6,583 bases of DNA from Clostridiales bacterium. GTDB lineage: Bacteria > Bacillota > Clostridia > Tissierellales > Dethiosulfatibacteraceae. A program made the position numbers and the translations under genes. Under the pieces are notes generated by a model. It did not search any database, was not told the origin of the DNA, and saw only the letters and a list, made by a program, of their open reading frames with translations. Shown piece after piece: positions 1-5,382 of this stretch (its first letter is position 1; each line of letters starts with the position of its first letter). The DNA lies in NCBI GenBank assembly GCA_003446975.1, contig DMAP01000404.1:1-6583 (forward strand). The letters run 5' to 3'.

Positions 1-1
1 C

Positions 2-436
2 ACCATCGTCAAAATTGTCGCTTTGGCGACGTTCATGCCTATCGTAGCGGGGATGGGAGGGAATGCGGGCACGCAGACCCTTACTTTGATTATAAGGGGT
101 ATTGCTTTAGGAGAACTAACCCTGGAGAACCATAAGGAAATCCTGATCAAAGAATCAGTTATAGGCATTATCGACGGGCTATTCCTGGGGCTTATTGTTG
201 CAGGACTGGGTTATTTTTGGGTTCAAAATGCCTATTTTGGCTTGGTGATTGGGGTTGCTATGTTTTTGAATTTGTTCGTTGCCGCAATTTCCGGATTTTT
301 CATTCCTATTATGTTAAGAAAAATTGGTGTTGATCCCGCTCTTGCCTCAGCGGTTTTTGTCACAACTGTCACTGATGTGCTTGGATTTTTCTTTTTCCTG
401 GGATTTGCCACACTGATGATAAGCTTCTTGGTGTGA
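2..436 (+). CDS. mgtE: MgtE-family magnesium transporter, C-terminal fragment (5' end outside window)
   Basis: This is the last 144 residues of a magnesium channel/transporter of the MgtE (SLC41-like) family, which moves Mg2+ across the cytoplasmic membrane. The frame is open from the first codon at position 2, so the start lies outside the window. MgtE proteins are usually about 450 residues, so roughly 300 N-terminal residues (the cytoplasmic N and CBS domains and the first membrane helix) are missing. The visible part begins in a membrane helix ending in the family signature MPIVAGMGGNAGTQ, followed by the conserved TLIIRGIALGE loop. Three further hydrophobic helices follow. The last contains TVTDVLGFF, whose Asp (residue 125 of the fragment) aligns with the pore Mg2+-binding Asp of characterised MgtE (Asp432 in Thermus). 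Both signatures are intact, so the protein is probably functional. No strong terminator follows the stop. Family assignment is confident; the symbol rests on the family only. Confidence 0.93.
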   Translation, partial: TIVKIVALATFMPIVAGMGGNAGTQTLTLIIRGIALGELTLENHKEILIKESVIGIIDGLFLGLIVAGLGYFWVQNAYFGLVIGVAMFLNLFVAAISGFFIPIMLRKIGVDPALASAVFVTTVTDVLGFFFFLGFATLMISFLV

Positions 437-462
437 ATCAATGTTTTTTTTAGTTTGAAGCA

Positions 463-482
463 TTAATGACATTCGTTATTAA
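463..482. repeat. short AT-rich inverted repeat upstream of the flavoprotein promoter
   Basis: TTAATGAC and GTTATTAA form an 8-bp dyad (one G-T pair) around a 4-nt loop, about 50 bp upstream of the -35 box at 535. It has no T-tract after it, so it is not an intrinsic terminator for the upstream magnesium transporter. It could be a regulator site, but I recognise no known consensus. Confidence 0.35.
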
Positions 483-534
483 ATTTGGTCATCGAACAAA
501 ACAGATTAATTAAAGATGGAATTGTGGGAAAACG

Positions 535-564
535 TTGACACTCCTTTGGTGTACATGGTAAAAT
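535..564 (+). promoter_or_regulatory. sigma-A type promoter of the flavoprotein gene
   Basis: A perfect -35 box TTGACA (535-540) is followed after 18 nt by TAAAAT (559-564). A TG dinucleotide at 556-557 gives an extended -10 (TGGTAAAAT). Transcription should begin near 571, leaving a leader of about 30 nt before the start codon at 602. The nearly consensus boxes suggest strong basal expression. Seen by inspection; the start site is inferred. Confidence 0.75.
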
Positions 565-585
565 AGCTCTGATAAAAAAATAACG

Positions 586-593
586 AAAAGGAG
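586..593 (+). promoter_or_regulatory. ribosome-binding site that fixes the flavoprotein start at 602
   Basis: AAAAGGAG ends 8 nt before the ATG at 602. An in-frame TTG at 596 would lie only 2 nt from this site, too close for initiation. The ATG is therefore the start, and the protein begins MRKAISII. Confidence 0.85.
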
Positions 594-601
594 TTTTGTT
601 T

Positions 602-2419
602 ATGAGGAAAGCTATATCAATCATTTTAATTTTGGTTTTGGTGTTAGGTGTTGCCGGGTGTGGAACTACTGCACCAACAACTGCTACGACGACAGCGCAA
701 CCGACGGAGCCTGCACCAACAGAAGCAGAGCCAGCTTATGCAGCGGGTACCTATGTGGAAACTGTGATGGCTATGAGAGGGGATCTGACCGTGGAAGTTA
801 TTGTTGACGACAATGCCATAACGAGTGTCAAGGTACTTGAACACGTGGATACACCAGTGATAGCTGATGCTGCCATTGATGTCATACCAAAAGCGATAGT
901 CGATGGTCAGACATTGGCAGTTGACGTGGTGACAGGTGCGACGCTTACAAGCTACGCCATTATTGGCGGCGTCACTCAGGCACTAAGGAAGGCTGGCGGA
1001 GACATTGATGCCCTTAGAAAAGCATCGGAGAAAGCACCGGTTGTCGCGGGACCTGATGAAGAATACGATGTGGTTATCGTAGGAGCAGGCGGATCTGGTT
1101 TGAGTGCGGCCATTGAACTGCGAAGAGATACTGATCTTAAAGTGTTGGTATTGGAAAAATTGGCATATACAGGAGGATCAACAAGAGTTGCGGGGGGTGC
1201 TATTTGGATGGCTAACACACCTCGAAATGAAGCAGCAGAAATTAATTTCACACCAGAGTATCTGATCGAATTCATGGAGTGGCGATCTGAAACCACATTG
1301 AATAGACCGTACTTGACGCGAGTGGGAGAAATTACAGGAAGAGTGGCTACCTACCTGATGGAGCAAGGAGCTCCTTTCAGAGATACTCATAGCGTGGGAT
1401 ATGCAGGATCTGATCTGTTCATGTTGTCCCCCCTCAATGAAGGTACTGGATATGGCGGTGGAATTCTGATCGATTTTCTGACTGACCTATCAAATGACTT
1501 GGGAGCAGAAATCAGATTGAATTCAAAGGTTACCTCACTTCTGACAGAAGGAAACACTGTAGTTGGTGTTTCTGTTGAAAGCAAAGATAAGAATTATAAC
1601 GTAATGGCTAAAAAAGTTATTTTGGCAACTGGTGGATTTACTAGAAATGAAGAGATGATAGGCGAACTGGCACCTGAATACACCAACAATATTCCATTTA
1701 CAGGAGCAGGAAGCACCGGTGATGGTATCACAATGACCAGAGATCTTAATGTTGAGATAGTTGGAACAGATATGATGAATCTAAAGGGATTGAATCACAA
1801 TTTTGGATACTATGGAAATATTGGTGGATTGGTCAATGTACCTGGTATTATTCTCAATAAAGAAGGCGTCAGATTTGCCAGTGAAAGGTTGTTCTATAGT
1901 GAGATAGGCATCCATATCAACAGACAAACAGGTAAAACTGTTTATGGAATCGTTGATAGCCAATCAACAAGAATCGAAGACTTGGATAAAGCTGTCGAAA
2001 TGGGTCTTGTTTACAAGGCAGACACACTAGAAGCTCTTGCTGATGCTACGGGTGTGAATAAGGATGCTTTCTTGAAAACATTGGCTGATTATGAGGCCGT
2101 AAGAGCATCTGGAGAAGATGATCCTGACTTTGGTGTCACAAATGATAGAATGGCAGACATTTCTGTTGCACCTTTCTATGCGGTACCGATTAAACCATTG
2201 TTTATCGGATCAATTCCAGGATTACTGGTTAATGCAAAGTCAGAAGTAATGACTAAGTCAGGTGATACGATCGAGAACCTATATGCTTGCGGAGAGCTTG
2301 TATTTGGTAATGTTTTCAGCAAATACTATCCAGCATCAGGAACAGGAGTCGGTTTTGCAGTCTATACTGGCGCTATTGCTGCTGAGTCGGCGAAAGAAGC
2401 CATTCAAGAAAACAACTAA
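602..2419 (+). CDS. Extracytoplasmic FMN-binding / FAD-dependent reductase lipoprotein (fumarate-reductase-like flavoprotein)
   Basis: A 605-residue secreted flavoprotein, probably a terminal reductase (or dehydrogenase) for an unidentified organic substrate on the outer face of the membrane. Residues 1-19 form a lipoprotein signal peptide with lipobox VAGC, so Cys20 would be lipidated. Residues 21-46 are a Thr/Pro/Ala/Glu-rich linker. Residues 48-130 form an FMN-binding domain with DVVTGATLTS (108-117), matching the ApbE flavinylation motif Dxx(S/T)GAT, so Thr114 is the likely covalent FMN acceptor. Residues 155 to the end form a FAD_binding_2 domain: dinucleotide motif VIVGAGGSG (158-166), Glu185 for the FAD ribose, GGSTRVAGGAIW (191-202), and NLYACGE (559-565). 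This architecture is known in urocanate, fumarate and related reductases of anaerobes. The classical fumarate reductase active-site Arg and His residues do not appear in the expected places (see findings), so I give no substrate or symbol. It stands alone between its own promoter and terminator. Confidence 0.9.
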   Translation: MRKAISIILILVLVLGVAGCGTTAPTTATTTAQPTEPAPTEAEPAYAAGTYVETVMAMRGDLTVEVIVDDNAITSVKVLEHVDTPVIADAAIDVIPKAIVDGQTLAVDVVTGATLTSYAIIGGVTQALRKAGGDIDALRKASEKAPVVAGPDEEYDVVIVGAGGSGLSAAIELRRDTDLKVLVLEKLAYTGGSTRVAGGAIWMANTPRNEAAEINFTPEYLIEFMEWRSETTLNRPYLTRVGEITGRVATYLMEQGAPFRDTHSVGYAGSDLFMLSPLNEGTGYGGGILIDFLTDLSNDLGAEIRLNSKVTSLLTEGNTVVGVSVESKDKNYNVMAKKVILATGGFTRNEEMIGELAPEYTNNIPFTGAGSTGDGITMTRDLNVEIVGTDMMNLKGLNHNFGYYGNIGGLVNVPGIILNKEGVRFASERLFYSEIGIHINRQTGKTVYGIVDSQSTRIEDLDKAVEMGLVYKADTLEALADATGVNKDAFLKTLADYEAVRASGEDDPDFGVTNDRMADISVAPFYAVPIKPLFIGSIPGLLVNAKSEVMTKSGDTIENLYACGELVFGNVFSKYYPASGTGVGFAVYTGAIAAESAKEAIQENN

Positions 2420-2456
2420 GCAATAAATCAGAAAATGTAAAGTAAAATAATTTATC

Positions 2457-2493
2457 AGGTACTTGGGATATACTTCCAAGTGCCTACTTTTTT
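2457..2493 (+). terminator. intrinsic terminator of the flavoprotein gene
   Basis: AGGTACTTGGGA (2457-2468) pairs with TTCCAAGTGCCT (2474-2485) over 12 bp, including two G-T wobbles, around a 5-nt loop. Two bases later comes a run of six T (2488-2493). It lies 37 nt after the stop codon and isolates the flavoprotein transcript from the next operon. Confidence 0.88.
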
Positions 2494-2509
2494 GTACATT
2501 TGTTTATAG

Positions 2510-2538
2510 TGAAAAAGTGGAAGCTAATATGTTATAAT
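2510..2538 (+). promoter_or_regulatory. extended -10 promoter of the TIM barrel-rmuC-bcp operon
   Basis: A consensus TATAAT (2533-2538) is preceded by TG at 2530-2531, giving the full extended -10 TGTTATAAT. At 17-nt spacing the -35 region is TGAAAA (2510-2515), a poor match that the extended -10 may compensate. The expected transcription start is near 2545, only about 24 nt upstream of the first start codon. Confidence 0.68.
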
Positions 2539-2557
2539 AAATAATTGAGTATTATTA

Positions 2558-2563
2558 TAGGAG
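2558..2563 (+). promoter_or_regulatory. ribosome-binding site that fixes the TIM-barrel start at 2569
   Basis: TAGGAG ends 5 nt before the ATG at 2569. The upstream in-frame TTG at 2545 coincides with the predicted transcription start and has no ribosome-binding site, so it is rejected as the start. Confidence 0.8.
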
Positions 2564-2568
2564 TATCT

Positions 2569-3378
2569 ATGAAAGGCAAAATAGGAATCTATTCGTGGTT
2601 TGGTGCAGAACTCCATATGTCTGAAAGACTGAGATTAATTAAGGAAGCTGGATTTGATACTACAATGCTTTGGTGGGGAGATGAAGTTGCTTTTTGGGAT
2701 TTCAACAAGGGAGAATTAATCAATGAAGTATATCATGCTGGTTTGGAGGTGGAAAATATACATCTACCCTATTATGATATACATCATATTTGGGAACATA
2801 GTATAAGAAGCGATGATGTAATAAAGAGCATACAAGTAGGCATCGAAGACTGTTCGATATTCGGTATTGAAGGAGTCGTCATACATGTGGAAAATGACAT
2901 GATGATAAACTACAATCAAAACACAGGTTTGGATAATCTGAAGCGACTTGTTTGGGAAGCTGAAAAAAAAGATATCATCATTGCAGTTGAAAACACGAAA
3001 AACAACCAGATTGTTGAGCGTGTTTTTCATGAGATAAAAAGCAGTCATTTGAAATTTTGCTATGATTCTTCCCATGACTGGCTATTGAACGGATCCAAAG
3101 GTGACTGGATTCTGAAGTACGCTAATAGACTTCATTACTTGCACTTATCGGATAATGACTTTGTGGCTGATAGGCATTGGATTCCTGGAGAAGGTTTGAT
3201 TCAGTGGGAAAAAGTTGTTAAAAACCTGCAGGAAGTTAAGTATAGCGGGACTGTTTCATTTGAGGTTTGTCCCTTTGACTACACTGTTAACAGTGAAGAA
3301 TTATTAAAAAAAGTGTTTGAATTTGGCAGAAGCATCAAAAGTCAATTAGATGAAAAAGGAGTAGCTTATGACAATTAG
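2569..3378 (+). CDS. TIM-barrel protein of the endonuclease IV / sugar phosphate isomerase superfamily
   Basis: A 269-residue cytoplasmic protein of the AP_endonuc_2 (xylose isomerase-like TIM barrel) superfamily. It opens with a first strand and helix typical of the family (KIGIYSWFG, then RLRLIKEAGFD). Putative metal ligands sit at the ends of successive strands: His65 (IHLPY), His106 (VIHVE), Glu141 (AVENT), Asp166 and His169 (CYDSSH), His192 (LHLSDND), Asp201 and His203 (DRHWIPGEG), and Glu232 (SFEV). The DxH..PGEG segment is common in sugar isomerases/epimerases of this family. Together the nine positions also match the ligand order of endonuclease IV. The classical Nfo signatures around them are not obvious, so either a carbohydrate isomerase/epimerase or a nuclease-like activity is possible, and no symbol is given. 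It is first in the operon, and its last 11 nt overlap the rmuC start, which suggests coupled translation. Confidence 0.85.
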   Translation: MKGKIGIYSWFGAELHMSERLRLIKEAGFDTTMLWWGDEVAFWDFNKGELINEVYHAGLEVENIHLPYYDIHHIWEHSIRSDDVIKSIQVGIEDCSIFGIEGVVIHVENDMMINYNQNTGLDNLKRLVWEAEKKDIIIAVENTKNNQIVERVFHEIKSSHLKFCYDSSHDWLLNGSKGDWILKYANRLHYLHLSDNDFVADRHWIPGEGLIQWEKVVKNLQEVKYSGTVSFEVCPFDYTVNSEELLKKVFEFGRSIKSQLDEKGVAYDN

Positions 3379-4663
3379 TCTTGAATGGATGATACTATAT
3401 GCTTTAATCATATTAGTGATCATATTGGTAATCGCAGTGCTAGTCAAGCAAAGTAAGCTGGGAAGCAAGGACTTTGCCAAAGATATTAAGAATGATTTGA
3501 GATATATTCTAATGGAGAACAATAGCAAAATGACAGAGAGCATATTGGTTAGAATCGCGACTTCTGAAGAGAAGCAACAAAGGACACTAAATATATCCAA
3601 GTTGGAAACCATTGAAAAATTACAAAAGAACACAAATGAGCTAACCGATGCTTTTTTGAGGTTTCAGAACAATACCTCAACCAATATAAACGAATCCAAT
3701 TTGCGCTTGACAGACAGTATGACCTATAATTTTAATGGGCTAAATTCCAAGATAGAAGAAAACTTGGATCGTATTGGTAAAAAAGTAGATGAACGCCTCA
3801 ATGAAGGTTTTGAAAAGACCAATAAGACTTTCAATAATGTTATAGAAAGACTTTCTAAAATTGACGAAGCCCAAAAAAAGATAGACAGTCTATCCACCAA
3901 TATCATTTCATTGCAAGATATTCTGACTGACAAAAAGAGTAGGGGAACCTTTGGAGAGGTACAGTTAAATGGCCTGCTAAAATCAATCTTTGGAGAAAAA
4001 AACGACAAGGTTTTTGAGATTCAGAAAACCTTATCCAACGGGTCAATAGCAGACGCTGTGCTTCATATCCCAGATCCCATAGGGCTACTTTGTATAGATT
4101 CCAAGTTTCCATTGGAGAACTATCAGAGAATGATAGATAAGAACATCTCCGGTTATGAGAGGTTGAAGTACGAGAAGGATTTTAAGACTAATGTCAAAAA
4201 ACATATCAACGATATAAGCACCAAATACATTATTAATGATGTGACGTCAAATCAGGCGATTATGTTCGTTCCGGCAGAGGCGATATTTGCTGAAATCAAT
4301 GCTTATCATGTGGATCTAATAGAATTTGCCAGGGATCAGAGAGTTTGGATGGCCTCACCTACAACTCTCATGTCAGTACTATCTACCGTTCAGGTAGTTC
4401 TAAAAAATATGGAACGGGACAAATACACGAGTATCATTCACGAAGAATTAAAAAAACTGGGTGAAGAGTTCGGTAGATACAAATCCAGATGGGATTCATT
4501 GGCTAAAGATATTGATAAAGTTTCAAGAGATGTCAGAGATATCAACGTCACATCCGGTAAGATAGAAAAGAGATTTGCACAGATATCCAATGTGGACATC
4601 GAAACAGGTGAAGATGAGATTCTACCGGCATTGGATATGAAGATAAACAAGGAGGAATTGTAA
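3368..4663 (+). CDS. rmuC: RmuC-family DNA recombination protein
   Basis: A 431-residue member of the RmuC family. In Escherichia coli loss of RmuC increases recombination at inverted repeats, and the family is thought to be nuclease-like. Residues 7-27 form one hydrophobic membrane anchor, so the rest should face the cytoplasm. Residues about 35-185 are charged, heptad-rich helix of coiled-coil type. The conserved domain spans about 190-390. It contains RGTFGEVQL (192-200), ADAVLHIP (228-235), CIDSKFPLENY (242-252), MFVPAEAIFAEI (299-310) and VWMASPTTLMSVL (327-339). Glu197, Asp229 and Asp244-x-Lys246 are arranged like a PD-(D/E)xK nuclease core; this is my reading, not a proven site. Typical family members have Trp where Phe195 occurs. 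The start is ATG 3368, with AAAAAGGAG (3353-3361) 6 nt upstream, inside the end of the preceding gene. Length is close to the E. coli protein (about 475). Confidence 0.95.
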   Translation: MTISLEWMILYALIILVIILVIAVLVKQSKLGSKDFAKDIKNDLRYILMENNSKMTESILVRIATSEEKQQRTLNISKLETIEKLQKNTNELTDAFLRFQNNTSTNINESNLRLTDSMTYNFNGLNSKIEENLDRIGKKVDERLNEGFEKTNKTFNNVIERLSKIDEAQKKIDSLSTNIISLQDILTDKKSRGTFGEVQLNGLLKSIFGEKNDKVFEIQKTLSNGSIADAVLHIPDPIGLLCIDSKFPLENYQRMIDKNISGYERLKYEKDFKTNVKKHINDISTKYIINDVTSNQAIMFVPAEAIFAEINAYHVDLIEFARDQRVWMASPTTLMSVLSTVQVVLKNMERDKYTSIIHEELKKLGEEFGRYKSRWDSLAKDIDKVSRDVRDINVTSGKIEKRFAQISNVDIETGEDEILPALDMKINKEEL

Positions 4664-4664
4664 T

Positions 4665-5153
4665 ATGGCAATAAAAGAAGAAGTTTACAAAAAAGGAACT
4701 GCAGCACCATTATTCGAGCTGATGGGAAATGATGGACAGATTCATAGGTTATCCGATTATAAGGGTAAGAAAGGTGTTATTGTCTTTTTCTATCCAAAAG
4801 ATGATACCCCTGGGTGCACCACTGAATCCTGTGAATTCAAAGAGATTTATGATGAAATCAGGTCGTTGGGGTATGAAGTTTTTGGTATCAGTAGAGATGG
4901 TATGAAATCACATATTAACTTCAGCCAGAAGTATGAGTTACCTTATATCATATTAAGCGATGAGGATAAAAAGACACATTTGGACTATCAGGTTTGGACT
5001 GAGAAAAACATGTATGGCAAAAGGACCATGGGTGTTGAAAGGTCTACCTTTGTGATTGACAAAGAAGGGAAAATGTTAAAGGAATTTAGAAATGTGAAGG
5101 CAAAAGGGCATGCTCTAAAAATTTACCAATTCATTAATGAATTGAACGAATAA
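4665..5153 (+). CDS. bcp: Thioredoxin-dependent thiol peroxidase (BCP/PrxQ-type peroxiredoxin)
   Basis: A 162-residue cytoplasmic peroxiredoxin that reduces hydrogen peroxide and organic hydroperoxides using thioredoxin. The active-site motif is complete: Pro44, Thr48 and the peroxidatic Cys51 in PKDDTPGCTTESC. The likely resolving cysteine is Cys56, five residues later, as in E. coli Bcp (Cys45/Cys50). The conserved Arg126 in ERSTFVID completes the catalytic set. Length is near the usual 150-160 residues. The start is ATG 4665, 1 nt after the rmuC stop, with a perfect AAGGAGG (4649-4655) 9 nt upstream inside rmuC, so it is the third gene of the operon. The tail carries an 18-bp perfect palindrome (5127-5144), and no intrinsic terminator follows. 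Orthologues are often single genes; linkage to rmuC is the unusual part. Confidence 0.96.
   Translation: MAIKEEVYKKGTAAPLFELMGNDGQIHRLSDYKGKKGVIVFFYPKDDTPGCTTESCEFKEIYDEIRSLGYEVFGISRDGMKSHINFSQKYELPYIILSDEDKKTHLDYQVWTEKNMYGKRTMGVERSTFVIDKEGKMLKEFRNVKAKGHALKIYQFINELNE
5127..5144. repeat. perfect 18-bp palindrome in the 3' end of bcp
   Basis: CAATTCATTAATGAATTG is fully self-complementary with no spacer and lies within the last codons of the peroxiredoxin gene (encoding part of QFINEL). It shares the core TCATT-AATGA with the palindrome at 5192-5208. No T-tract follows, so it does not look like an intrinsic terminator. It may be a protein-binding site or chance in AT-rich DNA. Confidence 0.5.
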
Positions 5154-5191
5154 AATCGGAAGACACCAATCAGACAAATAATTTATAAATG

Positions 5192-5208
5192 AAATCATTA
5201 AATGATTT
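5192..5208. repeat. 17-bp palindrome, possible distal operator of the opp promoter
   Basis: AAATCATTAAATGATTT has perfect 8-bp arms around a central A. Allowing one bulged base (5209), the dyad extends by AATG (5188-5191) and CATT (5210-5213). Its centre is about 80 bp upstream of the predicted opp transcription start and 31 bp from the centre of the next palindrome, close to three helical turns. The regulator is unknown. Confidence 0.5.
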
Positions 5209-5221
5209 ACATTAAGTTATG

Positions 5222-5240
5222 AAGAAAATGACATTTTCTT
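5222..5240. repeat. 19-bp palindrome adjoining the opp -35 box, possible operator
   Basis: AAGAAAATGACATTTTCTT has perfect 9-bp arms around a central A. It ends 4 nt before the -35 box at 5245, so its centre is near -49 relative to the predicted start. That position suits an activator touching RNA polymerase, or a repressor blocking it. No T-tract follows, which argues against a terminator. Confidence 0.55.
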
Positions 5241-5244
5241 GCAA

Positions 5245-5273
5245 TTGTAAAGAGAAGATAAAAGTGATAGAAT
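5245..5273 (+). promoter_or_regulatory. extended -10 promoter of the opp operon
   Basis: TTGTAA (5245-5250), a 17-nt spacer and TAGAAT (5268-5273) form a sigma-A type promoter. TG at 5265-5266 gives an extended -10 (TGATAGAAT). Transcription should start near 5280, giving an untranslated leader of about 100 nt. The boxes are imperfect, consistent with regulated rather than constitutive expression. Confidence 0.6.
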
Positions 5274-5294
5274 TGTAATGTGCAAGAGGCATAG

Positions 5295-5313
5295 TTTTAT
5301 TTGCTTTTATTTG
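5295..5313 (+). repeat. 9-bp direct repeat with 10-bp period in the opp leader
   Basis: TTTTATTTG occurs at 5295-5303 and again at 5305-5313, separated by one base, so the two copies recur on the same face of the helix. They immediately precede the palindrome at 5314-5331. They may form a tandem regulator site or simply reflect T-rich leader sequence. Confidence 0.4.
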
Positions 5314-5331
5314 GTATCTTAGTTAAGATAC
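5314..5331. repeat. 18-bp palindrome in the opp leader, possible operator or leader hairpin
   Basis: GTATCTTAGTTAAGATAC has perfect 8-bp arms and a 2-nt centre, lying at about +35 to +52 of the predicted opp transcript. As DNA it has the size and symmetry of a dimeric regulator site downstream of a promoter. As RNA it would form only a short, tight hairpin. It is about 50 nt upstream of the start codon and does not sequester the ribosome-binding site. Confidence 0.5.
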
Positions 5332-5369
5332 AAATTAATAATTTATTAATAATATTATTCGATAATAAG

Positions 5370-5376
5370 AAAGGAG
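5370..5376 (+). promoter_or_regulatory. ribosome-binding site supporting the TTG start of the OppB-type permease
   Basis: AAAGGAG ends 6 nt before TTG 5383. The first in-frame ATG lies about 25 codons later, inside the first membrane helix, so this strong site at ideal spacing makes TTG the real start. Confidence 0.88.
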
Positions 5377-5382
5377 TAAAAT

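Noticed and set aside
409..451. Possible terminator after mgtE: CACAC pairing with GTGTG across the stop codon, then eight T.
   Set aside because: The stem is weak (wobble pairs, 11-nt loop), overlaps the coding end, and the T-run begins 8 nt after the stem, too far for a normal intrinsic terminator.
526..540. Catabolite-repression (cre/CcpA) site GGGAAAACGTTGACA overlapping the -35 box of the flavoprotein promoter.
   Set aside because: Three mismatches to WTGNAARCGNWWWCA, including the important TG at the left end; the match is partly created by the -35 hexamer itself.
644..1584. Several minus-strand open frames of 65-106 codons inside the flavoprotein gene.
   Set aside because: They are antisense shadows with low-complexity Ser/Cys/Arg-rich translations, no ribosome-binding sites and no recognisable domain.
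2545..2568. Upstream TTG start for the TIM-barrel gene, adding eight residues.
   Set aside because: It coincides with the predicted transcription start and has no ribosome-binding site; the ATG at 2569 has TAGGAG at 5 nt.
5154..5382. CRISPR, riboswitch or small RNA gene in the intergenic region before opp.
   Set aside because: There are no regularly spaced repeats, no conserved riboswitch core that I recognise, and no terminator that would end a separate small RNA.
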